Positions 9,743 to 18,869 of a DNA stretch of 64,000 bases are shown one piece after another (the stretch's first letter is position 1; each line of letters starts with the position of its first letter). Source of the stretch: Roseithermus sacchariphilus (GTDB lineage: Bacteria; Bacteroidota; Rhodothermia; Rhodothermales; MEBIC09517); the NCBI GenBank assembly GCA_003285105.1, contig CP030158.1:2270501-2334500 (forward strand), read 5' to 3'. The position numbers and the translations under genes were made by a program. Below the pieces are notes generated by a model. The model made no database searches. It was given only the letters and a program-made list of their open reading frames with translations, and was not told the origin of the DNA.

Positions 9743-11356
9743 TCATTCCGACGCCAGGCGGTCCAGGAGCAGGTAGCGGGCGCGGTGCGGTTCCGGCACG
9801 GCGCGGCTGTTCACGTCGATGTGCATGATCTGGATGGCGTCCTCGGCGACGTGGCCCGCGTCCGGCCAGGCGGGCAGGTCCGGGCCGTTCGGGTTGCCGG
9901 TCTGGATGAAGTGCACGAAGTAGCCCTGCAGCACGCGCGACACCGCGTAGTCATCCTCCGTCCAGGCATAGACCGGGTTGGTGTCGAGATTGCCCATGGC
10001 GTATTCGATCTCGGCGGAGTGCACGGCGCCGGTGGGCGGCGGGGGCGCTTCGGCCTCATCGCTGCGTACGATGCCGCCGGCGAGGCCGGCCACGGCATGG
10101 CCCATCTCCGGCCGCATCGGGGGGCGCGGATGAGCATAGTAGTACCGGTAGACCGGAAGATCCGTCGTCGTCCGGTGCATCTCGAACCACTTCCAGGTGC
10201 TGTAGCCGATGAAGCGATCCCCGGCCAGGTCCGTCGCGGCCTGGATGGTTTCCTCGACCGTCGTGGCCGGGTAGAGCGCCAGGACCTCGTCGGCCCGGTC
10301 GCCGTAGAGGTCCCGCACGACGCGGGCGAAGTGCTCGGGCGTGGGTTCCAGCGAGCCCAGGAGGGCGCGGTAATTCATTTCTTCCGAGTTCCAGCCCAGG
10401 AGCAGGGGCACGGCGGCCTGTTCGCCGGCGGCATAGATCTCCCGGACCGGGCGGGGGAAGAAGTAGCCGTCCGTGGTCACCGGGAAGCGCGGCATACCGG
10501 GCTGCGAGGCCAGCTCCAGCAGCCGTGTGGCCGAGAGGGCACGGAGGTCGGCCAGCGTGGGGGCTCCGATGCGTTCGCCGAACTGCACGCCCAGTTGCTC
10601 GGCGTCGGCCAGCGGCAGGGGCGCGCGCGAGCCCAGCAGCGAGCCGCTTTCCCCGATGGCGCCGGCGATCAGGTCCCGGGACAGCGGCGAGGCCATCTGC
10701 GCGCTGACCGACGCCGATCCGGCCGACTCGCCGGCGATGGTGATGCGAGCGGGGTCCCCGCCGAAGGCCGCGATGTTCTCTCGCACCCAGCGCAGCGCCT
10801 GCGCCTGGTCCAGCAGCCCGTAGTTGCCGGAGGCGCCGTGCGGCGATTCGGCGGAGAGCTCCGGGTGGGCCATGAAGCCGAAGACGCCGAGGCGGTAGTT
10901 CAGCGTGACGGTCACGATGCCGTGCCGGGCCATGCTTGCTCCGTCGTAGCGGGGCTCGGACCCGTCCCCGGCCATGAAGCCGCCGCCGTAGAAGTACACG
11001 AGCACCGGCAGGGGCGTCTCCGGCGAGGTGGTGGGCGTCCAGACGTTGAGGTACAGGCAATCCTCACTCATGCCCTCGCTGCGGAACATCATGTCGCCAA
11101 AGATGCGGGCCTGCATACACTGCGGGCCGAAGCGATCGGCAGGGCGGACGCCGGACCAGGGGGCCGGCGGCTGCGGGGGTTTCCAGCGGAGATCGCGGAC
11201 GGGCGGGGTGGCGTAGGGGATGCCCTTGAACGCCTGGACGCCGCCGGGCAGCGTGACGCCTTCCAGGCGGCCATAGGCCGTCTCGACGATCTGGGCCGAC
11301 GCCATCGGAACCAGGCCGACGGCGGCGAGGAGGAGAAGGGGGAGAAGGGCTTTCAT
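9743..11356 (-). CDS. Type B carboxylesterase/lipase family protein, secreted
   Basis: 537 aa with a signal peptide (LLPLLLLAAVGLVPMASAQ). It has the family hallmarks in order: YGRLEG and GIPYATPP near the N-terminus, the SEDCLYLNVW block (about 97-106), the oxyanion-hole motif YFYGGGF (about 121-127), and the nucleophile elbow GESAGS with Ser near residue 211. The acidic residue is probably in WNSEEMNY, and the histidine is probably in AVHSAEIEYAMGN. It hydrolyses carboxylic esters; the substrate is unknown (para-nitrobenzyl-esterase-like is the usual automatic name). It lies 55 nt downstream of the TonB receptor on the same strand, so they may be co-transcribed and handle the same imported compound. 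Confidence 0.92.
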   Translation of the reverse strand: MKALLPLLLLAAVGLVPMASAQIVETAYGRLEGVTLPGGVQAFKGIPYATPPVRDLRWKPPQPPAPWSGVRPADRFGPQCMQARIFGDMMFRSEGMSEDCLYLNVWTPTTSPETPLPVLVYFYGGGFMAGDGSEPRYDGASMARHGIVTVTLNYRLGVFGFMAHPELSAESPHGASGNYGLLDQAQALRWVRENIAAFGGDPARITIAGESAGSASVSAQMASPLSRDLIAGAIGESGSLLGSRAPLPLADAEQLGVQFGERIGAPTLADLRALSATRLLELASQPGMPRFPVTTDGYFFPRPVREIYAAGEQAAVPLLLGWNSEEMNYRALLGSLEPTPEHFARVVRDLYGDRADEVLALYPATTVEETIQAATDLAGDRFIGYSTWKWFEMHRTTTDLPVYRYYYAHPRPPMRPEMGHAVAGLAGGIVRSDEAEAPPPPTGAVHSAEIEYAMGNLDTNPVYAWTEDDYAVSRVLQGYFVHFIQTGNPNGPDLPAWPDAGHVAEDAIQIMHIDVNSRAVPEPHRARYLLLDRLASE

Positions 11357-11411
11357 GGCAGTGGCTGGATCGGGTGAGGGGAGGAGGGAAGGGAAAGAGG
11401 ATGCCCGGGCA

Positions 11412-13508
11412 TCAGAACCGGACGTTCAGGCCGGCCTGGATGGTGCGGCCGGGAGCCGGCTCGTAATAGCGTCCGCCAAACGCATTGACCACCACGGACC
11501 CGTTATAGGCGGTGTCGGTCAGGTTGCGCACCTGCGCGAACGGCTGGAGCCGTGCCCGGCCGAAGGCCAGCCCCGTGTGGCCCAGGTTGAGGTCCAGGAC
11601 CGCGTAGCCGTCGTTCTCGGCGGTGTTGGCGTCGTCCGCGAAGTAGGTGCTGACGGCCTCGAGCGTCGCCATGGCCCAGAAGCCCTGCCGTTCGCCACGC
11701 AGACGGAGGAAGGCCCGGTGATCCGGGATGCCCGGCAGCTGGTTGCCCTCCAGCGCCCCCTCGTCGAAGACGAAGCGGCTGCCGGCATACGTGGCGGATA
11801 GCTCCAGGGCCGGCACCACCGTCCAGGTCACGGCCAGCTCGACCCCGTCGTGCACCGTGCGGCCGCTGTTGACGTAGAACGTCTCGCCGTCCCCGCTCGT
11901 GAACGAGTTGAACTGGTCGGCCACGGTCATGTGAAAGACGGCGGCGTCCAGGACGAGGCGGGCGGTGGGCCAGCCTCCGCGGAGGCCGAGTTCGACGCCG
12001 CGGGTGCGCTGCGGCGCCAGGTCCGGGTTGAAGCCGCCGCCGGGTTCCGGGCTGTTGACGAGTTCGGTGGTCGTGGGCGTCTCGAAGGCGGTGCTGACGT
12101 TGGCAAAGAGGAGGGCGGAGCCGCGCTGGTAGGCCAGGCCGAAGGCGGGGCTCCAGGCCGCAAAGGTGCGGTGGCCCGACTGGTCGCCGTCGGTCGTGAG
12201 GCGGTCTTCCATGTCGAAGCGGACGCGGTCGGCGCGTAGCCCGGCCGTCAGCCGGAGGGCCGGGTGGAGGCGCAGGCCGATCACGGCATAGGCCGCGGTA
12301 TTGCGCACGGTTTCCTGCTGATCGGTGCGGCGGACGTCGCCCGGCCGGCCGCCCGCGTTGTTGCGTTCGAGCCGGTCGTCGTCCTGCAGGCCGGCGTCCA
12401 GGCCGAGGCGGTAGGTGAGGCGGCCCTGCGCGCCCTGGAGCGCCAGGCGGGCACCTCCGGCACGGCGAAACAGGTCGATGTAGGCAAAGGGCAGGGGATT
12501 CTGCAGGTCGCGCGTGATGCCGTAGACGGATGCCGAGGCCAGCCCGGCGCGCGTCTGCCGGTCCAGCGTCAGGCCGAGTTGGGCCTGGAGGCTTTCCTTG
12601 CCCGAGGCGGTATTGACGTAGCGGGTGTCCGCCCCCGTGCGGTCGGCTTCGAGCTGTTCCCGCGTCAGCGAGCCGGGGTGTTCCGTGTCGAGCGCAGCGG
12701 CGGCGGCGGTGACGCGCAGCCGCGTGCTCGGGCCGAGGGCGACGTGTCCGTGCAGCCCGGTGCGTGTCAGCCGTCCGGTGCTATAGTCCCGGAAGCCGTC
12801 CTGATGCGTCGTGGAGACGTAGGCCTGGACGTGGTGGGGACCGACGGGGCCGGCGGCCTCGGCCGTCGTCTGCCAGAGCCCGTCCGAGCCGGTGAGGGCC
12901 CGGATGCGGCCCGTGAAGGTGGGCGAGAGGGTCTGTGTGGAGAGAAACAGCGCGCCCCCGCTGCCGTTGCCCCAGAACAGCGAGGCCGGCCCGCGCATCA
13001 CCTCGGCGCGGCGCACCAGGGCAGGGTCCACGATGTCCAGGATCGCCTGGCCGTCGGGCATGGTCAGCGGAATGCCGTCGAGGACGACCTGCACGCCGCG
13101 CACGCCGAAGGCAGAGCGCCAGCCCATGCCACGGATCGAGAGGCGTTCGCCGAGGGCGAAGTGCCCGCGGTCGTTGAACCACGTGCCCGGCAGGGTGCCG
13201 AGCGCGGCGTCGAGCGTCAGCGCCGGGTCCAGGGCGAGCCGTGCCGGGTCCCGGACGTCGACGGCCACGGCGAAGGGGGCCGTCGCCTCCGTCTCCGTCG
13301 CCCGTACGGCTTCCACCTCGATGTCGGGGAGGGTGTAGCGCAGCGTGTCGGGCGATTGCCCGCGTGCCGGGTGGAGGGCCGGGAGGTGGAGCGCCAGGAA
13401 CATGACGGCCAGGAGGCCCGTGAGCGGCCGAGCAGAAACGGGGCGAGGCCAGAAGCGGGGGAGGCAGGGCATACCGGATACGACGGGTGGGACAGGGTGC
13501 CGCTTCAT
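11412..13508 (-). CDS. TonB-dependent outer-membrane receptor
   Basis: 698 aa. After a signal-like N-terminus the plug domain is clear (TLDAALGTLPG, LSIRGMGWRSAFGVRGVQVVLDG, MRGPASLFWGNGSGGAL), followed by a long barrel of alternating strands that ends in an aromatic residue (IQAGLNVRF). This architecture imports siderophores, vitamins or oligomers using the TonB-ExbBD proton motive force. It lacks the carboxypeptidase-like N-terminal domain seen in the receptor at 23.7-26.5 kb, so it is of the FecA/FhuA-like simple type. The ATG at 13508 places the signal peptide best. It follows the SpoIID-like gene by 44 nt and precedes the esterase. Substrate unknown. Confidence 0.9.
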   Translation of the reverse strand: MKRHPVPPVVSGMPCLPRFWPRPVSARPLTGLLAVMFLALHLPALHPARGQSPDTLRYTLPDIEVEAVRATETEATAPFAVAVDVRDPARLALDPALTLDAALGTLPGTWFNDRGHFALGERLSIRGMGWRSAFGVRGVQVVLDGIPLTMPDGQAILDIVDPALVRRAEVMRGPASLFWGNGSGGALFLSTQTLSPTFTGRIRALTGSDGLWQTTAEAAGPVGPHHVQAYVSTTHQDGFRDYSTGRLTRTGLHGHVALGPSTRLRVTAAAAALDTEHPGSLTREQLEADRTGADTRYVNTASGKESLQAQLGLTLDRQTRAGLASASVYGITRDLQNPLPFAYIDLFRRAGGARLALQGAQGRLTYRLGLDAGLQDDDRLERNNAGGRPGDVRRTDQQETVRNTAAYAVIGLRLHPALRLTAGLRADRVRFDMEDRLTTDGDQSGHRTFAAWSPAFGLAYQRGSALLFANVSTAFETPTTTELVNSPEPGGGFNPDLAPQRTRGVELGLRGGWPTARLVLDAAVFHMTVADQFNSFTSGDGETFYVNSGRTVHDGVELAVTWTVVPALELSATYAGSRFVFDEGALEGNQLPGIPDHRAFLRLRGERQGFWAMATLEAVSTYFADDANTAENDGYAVLDLNLGHTGLAFGRARLQPFAQVRNLTDTAYNGSVVVNAFGGRYYEPAPGRTIQAGLNVRF

Positions 13509-13552
13509 ACGATCCGGCCCGATAACGTTCCGTCGACGTACCGGCCGGCGCC

Positions 13553-14971
13553 TCACCAGCCGACGCGGCGGCGTGGTTTCGGCCGGGCGTTCTTCTCCGG
13601 GGGGGCGGTCTGCCTGGAGGCGGCCGGCACGACGGTCGGTGTCCGGGCAGGCGAGGTCGTCTGGGCCGCCGTCCGCACCACCTGCTCCACCGGTGGCACC
13701 CCGTGCGCGGCCGGAGCGTCCTCGGCGGCCAGCGCCGGAGCCGGGTACGGCATCGCCAGGTCGTCCATCGAGGCCAGACGCGTCCCGTCGAAGTAAAACG
13801 CCAGAATGTCCCGGTAGGAGCGTCCCTGCCGCGACATCTCCAGCGCGCCGTACTGGCTCAGCCCGACGCCATGCCCGAAGCCGCTACCGGAGAGGAGATA
13901 CGTGTTGCCCCGCCGTCGGGCCGTGAAGTGCGTGCTGCGGAGGGTTTCTTTGCCGAAGTGCCGGTTCACGAGCAGCCGGAATTCATTGGCCGGCACGACG
14001 CGGTACGTCTTCCCGTTGCGCAGCAGTTCGATCGTCGTCACCCGGCCGTCCGGGCTGCGATCGCCCAGGAGGAAGCCATCGCACTCGAACCCATAGCTGG
14101 CCGAGAGCCATTGCAGCAGGCGGTTGCGGTCGATGGTGGTTTCCCAGGACGCGTAGGGGGAATTCCGGTCGTACGGATCCGGTTTGCCGCGCAGGTACGG
14201 GAGTGGGCTGGCGTCCCAGACGGCGTCGTTGTCCGCCGTGTGGCCCCCGCTGGAGGCGGAGTACACGGCTTCGATCAGGGCGCCGTCGTAGGTCAGCACC
14301 TCCCCGGCCGTTGCCTGCGTGGCCGTCCGGGCTGCCTCGGTCTGCCGGTCCAGCCCCTCATAGACCTGCGAACTGGCGTGGTCTACGAGGTCGTAGGCGC
14401 TGCCGTATTTGCCGGAGGTGCGCAGGGCGTACGTGCGGACCAGCACGGCCATGGCTTTGGCGCCCTCGACGTCGTCGAACCCGTATTCCCGGCCGACGAC
14501 GCTGGCCACGTAGTCTTCGAGCGGGGCGTGGTTGACGAGCTGCAGCGCCGTCCCGTCGTCGGTGGGGGTGATGGTGAGGGTGCCGGGGTAGCGGCGGGTC
14601 AGCGGCGGGCTGGTGCCGTCGGTCAGGGCCAGGGTGAAGCCGGTTTCCGGCACCAGCGTCAGCGAAAGCGCAAAGAGTTGCCCGACGGGGGTGGTGACGC
14701 GGAGTTCTCCGTTGCGCAGGCCGATCTCCACGAGGTCGCCCGGCTCCAGCCGGGCCAGCGGTTGCCCGTCCGGCCGTCCCAGCACGGAGAGCATGCCGTC
14801 GGGGCTGTGCACGGCCACGGCGCGAGGGCCGTGCAACTCCAGCAGCCGCACGCGGACCGCCGGGGCATCGGCCCCGGGCTGCGCGAGGGCCGGCGTGGCC
14901 ATGGCGAGGAGGCAGGCGGCCATGAGGAGCCGCCGGCCGTGGCGCAACGCAGCAGAGAGGATCGCAGACAT
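13553..14971 (-). CDS. SpoIID/LytB domain protein (putative peptidoglycan lytic transglycosylase or amidase enhancer)
   Basis: 472 aa with a signal peptide ending near ALAQ. The centre carries the SpoIID/LytB signature: YRGTL-like entry (YPGTLTI), LEDYVASVVGREYGFD, AKAMAVLVRTYAL, the SSGGHTADNDAVW block and the C-terminal GSGFGHGVGLSQYGA. In sporulating Firmicutes SpoIID cleaves peptide-free glycan strands. In other bacteria the domain is found in secreted cell-wall enzymes or amidase enhancers. The C-terminal 60 residues are Pro/Ala-rich and basic. It lies near a GHL10 glycosidase (15304) and a PGRP-type amidase (17159), supporting a peptidoglycan role. The domain call is firm; activity is inferred. 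Confidence 0.88.
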   Translation of the reverse strand: MSAILSAALRHGRRLLMAACLLAMATPALAQPGADAPAVRVRLLELHGPRAVAVHSPDGMLSVLGRPDGQPLARLEPGDLVEIGLRNGELRVTTPVGQLFALSLTLVPETGFTLALTDGTSPPLTRRYPGTLTITPTDDGTALQLVNHAPLEDYVASVVGREYGFDDVEGAKAMAVLVRTYALRTSGKYGSAYDLVDHASSQVYEGLDRQTEAARTATQATAGEVLTYDGALIEAVYSASSGGHTADNDAVWDASPLPYLRGKPDPYDRNSPYASWETTIDRNRLLQWLSASYGFECDGFLLGDRSPDGRVTTIELLRNGKTYRVVPANEFRLLVNRHFGKETLRSTHFTARRRGNTYLLSGSGFGHGVGLSQYGALEMSRQGRSYRDILAFYFDGTRLASMDDLAMPYPAPALAAEDAPAAHGVPPVEQVVRTAAQTTSPARTPTVVPAASRQTAPPEKNARPKPRRRVGW

Positions 14972-15099
14972 GGCAGGGAGACGCCGGTGCGTGTGGACGA
15001 AGGAACGCCCCGCCCGGCACGAACGCGGCCTCCGGGCGAGGGCGGACAGGCGCTGCCGGAGGGGCGCCGGGCAGGAAAGAGGGGACCGGTACAGGCTCC

Positions 15100-15128
15100 A
15101 AGTTAGGTGTTGAGCCGCAAAAGCTCAA
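15100..15128 (-). promoter_or_regulatory. Candidate promoter of the SpoIID-like operon
   Basis: On the minus strand, TTGAGC (15128-15123), a 17-bp spacer and TAACTT (15105-15100) match a TTGAnn-N17-TAnnnT layout. The predicted 5' leader is about 120 nt. The -35 box is one arm of the inverted repeat TTGAGC/GCTCAA, so a regulator could bind over it. The same layout recurs at five other genes in this window. Confidence 0.4.
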
Positions 15129-15207
15129 AGCCTCATGCTCATCGTGTACTGCAGGTGGCGGCGTGCTCCGCCGGGCACGAGCCGCAGCGTCTCTACCGGC
15201 GAAGGGA

Positions 15208-15237
15208 CTGGCATTCCCGATCCGGGCGTGGTATCTA
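15208..15237 (+). promoter_or_regulatory. Weak candidate promoter of the GHL10 gene
   Basis: CTGGCA (15208-15213), an 18-bp spacer and TATCTA (15232-15237) lie about 66 nt before the ATG at 15304. The -10 is reasonable and the -35 matches TTGACA at only four positions. Confidence 0.25.
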
Positions 15238-15303
15238 GTGCTGCGCCGGCCCGGACCGGGGCGGCCGTCGTGCTCCTTCGTCCCGTCTTGTCGTATCGTT
15301 GCC

Positions 15304-17136
15304 ATGTCGTATCGCCGAACCCTCATCGGGCTGGTGCTCTCGTGTGGATTGCTCACCCTGGCCGCTCAGGCCCAGACGCCGCCCCGACACGAATTCCGGG
15401 GTGCCTGGATCGCAACGGTGCTCAACCTGGACTGGCCGACCTCGCGCACGGCCTCGCCCGCGGTGCAGCGCGAGGAGCTGGTCGCCATGCTGGACGAGCT
15501 GAAGGCCCTGGGGATCAACGCCGTGTTCTTTCAGGTCCGCGCCGAGAGCGATGCCCTGTATGCCTCCTCCATCGAGCCCTGGTCCTACTGGCTGACCGGT
15601 ACGCAGGGCCAGGCCCCGGATCCGTTCTACGATCCGTTGCAGGTGGCCGTCGAGGAAGCCCACCGGCGGGGGATGGAGCTACACGCCTGGTTCAACCCGT
15701 TCCGCGCGGTGCGAGGCTCGGGCTATCCCAACGCGGACACCCACGTCTCCGTCACGCATCCCGAGTGGATGCTGCGCTTCGGCTCGCTCCAGATCCTCGA
15801 CCCGGGCCAGCCCGCCGTGCGCGATTACGTCACGAGCGTCATCATGGATGTGGTGCGACGCTACGACATCGACGGGGTCCACTTCGACGATTACTTCTAC
15901 CCCTATCCCCCGAACCAGATCACCGACGAAGACGACGACACCTTCGAGGCCTATCACCGGGGGTTCACCGACCGGGGGGACTGGCGACGCGACAACATCA
16001 ATCGCTTCATCGAACAGGTCCACGACAGCATCAACGCCGTCCGCCCCGAGGTGGACTTCGGCATCAGCCCCTTCGGCATCTGGCGCAACGGCGTCCCGGC
16101 CGGCATCTCGGGGATGGATGCGTACGACATGATCTATGCCGACGCCACGGCCTGGCTGGATGACGGCACCATCGACTATCTCGTGCCGCAGCTCTACTGG
16201 CCGTTCGGTGGGAAGCAGGATTACGCCAAGCTGTCGTCGTGGTGGTCCTTCACCGCCTTCGGCCGGCACCTCTACATCGGCCACGGACTCTACCGGGCCG
16301 ACCGTAACACCTTCTCCGGGACGCTCTTCGCGGCGGACGAGGTGCCCCGGCAGGTGCGCTACAACCGGGAGGACATCGGCATCCAGGGCAGCGTGTTCTT
16401 CCGGGCGAAGAACCTCACGCACTACGCCTCCCGCGGCTTCGCCGATTCGCTGCGAACCGACCTCTACCGCTACCCGGCGCTGACGCCGCCGATGGACTGG
16501 AAGGACCAGACTGCCCCGGAGGCGCCCGTCGGCCTGGAGTATACCTGGACGGGCGAGGATGCCGTCACGCTGAGCTGGAGCCCGCCCGCGGCCACCGCCG
16601 GCGGGGCGTCGGCGCGGCGCTATGCCGTGTACCGGATCCGTTCGGCCGGCGTGCCGGACTTCGAGGAGGTGCTGGCTGAGGCAACGAACCTGCTGGCTGT
16701 CACGGGCGAGACGAGCTACACCGACCGTCCGGGCGAAGCCGACGTGCCATACTACTACGTGGTCACCTCGGTGAGTGCCAACTCGATCGAGAGTGCCCCG
16801 AGCAACAGCGTTTCGCTAGAAGGCCGTGCGGTGGCCGTCGAAGCCGAGCAGCCCGTGGCCTTCCGCCTGCGGCAGAACTACCCGAACCCGTTCAACCCGA
16901 GCACCGAGATCGCCTACGAGCTGGACCGGGCCGGGGCGGTGACGCTCGCGGTGTTCGACGTCCTGGGCCGGCGCGTCGCCACGCTGGTCGACGGGGTGCC
17001 GCAGGCACGGGGGCGCTACACGGTGCGGTGGAACGGCACGGACGACGCCGGGCAGCCCGTGGCCAGCGGCACGTACCTCTACATGCTGCGCGTCGGCGAC
17101 CGGCTGCAGACCCGGGCGATGGTGCTGGTGAAATAA
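15304..17136 (+). CDS. GHL10-family glycoside hydrolase (DigH/YngK-like) with T9SS sorting domain
   Basis: 610 aa. A signal peptide (LIGLVLSCGLLTLAAQAQ) is followed by a GHL10/DUF187 TIM-barrel: FRGAWIATVLNLDWP, INAVFFQVRAESDA, HAWFNPFR, VRRYDIDGVHFDDYFYPYP (Asp/Glu rich active-site strand), DFGISPFGIWR, DYLVPQLYWPF. Around 440-530 there is an FN3-like module, and the C-terminus is a T9SS type A sorting domain (NYPNPFNPST ... SGTYLYMLRVGDRLQTRAMVLVK). E. coli DigH of this family cleaves denuded peptidoglycan glycans. Here the product is predicted to be exported to the cell surface or medium. It converges with the amidase gene 22 bp away. The ATG at 15304 was chosen for the signal peptide. Confidence 0.9.
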   Translation: MSYRRTLIGLVLSCGLLTLAAQAQTPPRHEFRGAWIATVLNLDWPTSRTASPAVQREELVAMLDELKALGINAVFFQVRAESDALYASSIEPWSYWLTGTQGQAPDPFYDPLQVAVEEAHRRGMELHAWFNPFRAVRGSGYPNADTHVSVTHPEWMLRFGSLQILDPGQPAVRDYVTSVIMDVVRRYDIDGVHFDDYFYPYPPNQITDEDDDTFEAYHRGFTDRGDWRRDNINRFIEQVHDSINAVRPEVDFGISPFGIWRNGVPAGISGMDAYDMIYADATAWLDDGTIDYLVPQLYWPFGGKQDYAKLSSWWSFTAFGRHLYIGHGLYRADRNTFSGTLFAADEVPRQVRYNREDIGIQGSVFFRAKNLTHYASRGFADSLRTDLYRYPALTPPMDWKDQTAPEAPVGLEYTWTGEDAVTLSWSPPAATAGGASARRYAVYRIRSAGVPDFEEVLAEATNLLAVTGETSYTDRPGEADVPYYYVVTSVSANSIESAPSNSVSLEGRAVAVEAEQPVAFRLRQNYPNPFNPSTEIAYELDRAGAVTLAVFDVLGRRVATLVDGVPQARGRYTVRWNGTDDAGQPVASGTYLYMLRVGDRLQTRAMVLVK

Positions 17137-17158
17137 CGCGCGGCCGGTGGGGAGCGGA

Positions 17159-18799
17159 TCAGCGCACCACGACGAGCGTGTGCGTCTGATCGTAGACGGT
17201 GCCGGAGAAGCCTTCCACGATGAGGCGGTAGTAATACACCCCGCTGCCCAGCCCGGCGGCGTCGAAGGGGCTGGTGTACCACCGCTCCCCGGCCTGATAG
17301 GCGTTGACCAGCTCGCGCACCTGACGGCCCGTGCCGTCAAAGACGCGGAGCGTGACCAGGCCGTCCTGCTGGAGGAAGTAGCGGATCGTGGTGGTGCGGG
17401 CGAAGGGGTTCGGGAAGCTCTCGGTCAGCACGTAGGCCGCAGGCGCCGCGACGAGCACCTCCGTGGCGGCCAGCAGTTGCTCCCGGCCCCCTGCGCCCGT
17501 GGCGTAGAGCCGGTAGGCGACCGGGCCGGGGGTCGGCACCGTCGTGTCCACCCACGAGGCCGGCACGGCGCCGGTGCCTTCGGCGACGGTCGTCGTGCTG
17601 TCGCCCGCGGTGCGCTCGATGCGGTACGAGACGATGCCGTTGTCTTCGAGGAAGTCCCACGAGAGCCGCACGACCCCGTCCGCGTCCGCCGTCGCCGCGA
17701 TCGTGGCACGGCCCACGGGGGCGTTGCCGACGCGCAGCAACTCCTCGACGCGCGCCCTGATCACGTCGAGCAGGGCGTAGTTGTTGTCGCCGGGGCAGGC
17801 GGTGGCGCTGAAGTCGCGGTGGCCGCGGATGTTGGCAGGGGGTACGTCGTAGGTTTCGCTCAGGAAGGCCATGAGCGTGACGAGCGAGTCGAGGGTCGCC
17901 GGGGCCATCTCGTCGCGGCAGAAGCTGCCTTCGGGCGGGTGGTAGCAGCCCAGCATGCAGATGCCGATGTTGCCGGTGTTGTTGCCGCCCACATGGGCGC
18001 CCAGCACCAGCGGGGGGCCTTCGGCGAACGGCACGCTCTCGTCCAGGAAGGGGCGTCCCTGGTACACGTCGCCCTGTTCGTTCAGGACGAAGTGATAGCC
18101 GATGTCACTCCAGCCCCGGCCGTTCTGGTGGAAGTCCTGGATGGCCCGGACCTGCTGGATGCCTTCCTCGTACGTCTCGGCGCCGAAGCCGGCGGCGTGA
18201 TGGAGCGTCAGGTAGCGGTACGAGGACGGGGCCAGCGGCGAGGGCGTGCCGCGGAAGGGTGCCGCGCCCCACTCGCTGCGGCGCGTCAGGTGGGGGGGCG
18301 TGACGATGCCGGGCACGGGCCGGGCGTAGGGGGCGAGCGGCGTGGCCGGCGCCATGGCATCCGCGTCCGTGCGTGCGTCGAAGACCCCGGCACCGAGGAT
18401 CCGCACCTCGGCCCCGGCTTCCGTCGAGAAGCGCAGCTCGAAGCGCTGCCCGGTGCGCACGGCGTCGCCCCGGTAGGCCGCCATGAAGAAGGCGTCCGTG
18501 GCCGAGCGGGTCAGGTAGAGCGGGTACCAGTCGCTCCAGCCCTGCGGCGTTTCGAAGCGCACCTGACCCTCCAGGTCCGGCGAGGCGCTCACGCCCTGCA
18601 GCACGACGCCGGTGTAGGCGTCCTCCACCGCGGTGCTGCGCAACACGTGCCAGGCTCGCTTGCCGGCCACCTGTGTCTCGAGTGCCTCGAGCGGGACCTC
18701 CCGGTCCGCGAGGTCACCCAGCGATTGGGCGTGAAGAGGGGCAACGTAACCGAACAGGCCCAGGAACACGACCAGGCAGGCAGAAAGCCAGCGATCCAT
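17159..18799 (-). CDS. N-acetylmuramoyl-L-alanine amidase (PGRP/Amidase_2) with T9SS sorting domain
   Basis: 546 aa. A signal peptide ends near PLHAQ. After an N-terminal beta-rich region (about 30-160) the PGRP/Amidase_2 domain spans roughly 170-370: RRSEWGAAP, LTLHHAAG (first Zn His), GWSDIGYHFVLNEQGDVYQGRP, GAHVGGNNTGNIGICMLG, and GHRDFSATACPGD (second Zn His and Cys ligand). An FN3-like region follows, then a T9SS C-terminal domain (SFPNPFARTTTIRYF ... LIVEGFSG). It removes stem peptides from muramic acid, producing denuded glycans, which complements the neighbouring GHL10 and SpoIID-type enzymes. All zinc ligands are visible. Confidence 0.93.
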   Translation of the reverse strand: MDRWLSACLVVFLGLFGYVAPLHAQSLGDLADREVPLEALETQVAGKRAWHVLRSTAVEDAYTGVVLQGVSASPDLEGQVRFETPQGWSDWYPLYLTRSATDAFFMAAYRGDAVRTGQRFELRFSTEAGAEVRILGAGVFDARTDADAMAPATPLAPYARPVPGIVTPPHLTRRSEWGAAPFRGTPSPLAPSSYRYLTLHHAAGFGAETYEEGIQQVRAIQDFHQNGRGWSDIGYHFVLNEQGDVYQGRPFLDESVPFAEGPPLVLGAHVGGNNTGNIGICMLGCYHPPEGSFCRDEMAPATLDSLVTLMAFLSETYDVPPANIRGHRDFSATACPGDNNYALLDVIRARVEELLRVGNAPVGRATIAATADADGVVRLSWDFLEDNGIVSYRIERTAGDSTTTVAEGTGAVPASWVDTTVPTPGPVAYRLYATGAGGREQLLAATEVLVAAPAAYVLTESFPNPFARTTTIRYFLQQDGLVTLRVFDGTGRQVRELVNAYQAGERWYTSPFDAAGLGSGVYYYRLIVEGFSGTVYDQTHTLVVVR

Positions 18800-18869
18800 G
18801 GGGTAGGTAGGGGGATAGGGGGACGGGAGAAGGGCGATCGGTGCGTTCGTCGTTCGGCCGCCGGCCCGA

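Larger units (their letters stand above)
14972..15303. other. Divergent intergenic region between the SpoIID-like and GHL10 genes
   Basis: This 332-bp spacer holds the candidate minus-strand promoter at 15100-15128, overlapped by a small inverted repeat (TTGAGC at 15110-15115 and GCTCAA at 15123-15128), and a weak candidate plus-strand promoter at 15208-15237. I see no RNA gene or coding stretch in it. Confidence 0.6.

Noticed and set aside
14972-15303. Riboswitch or small RNA in the divergent spacer.
   Set aside because: Apart from one 6-bp inverted repeat overlapping a promoter, no conserved riboswitch core or terminator-linked structure was recognised.
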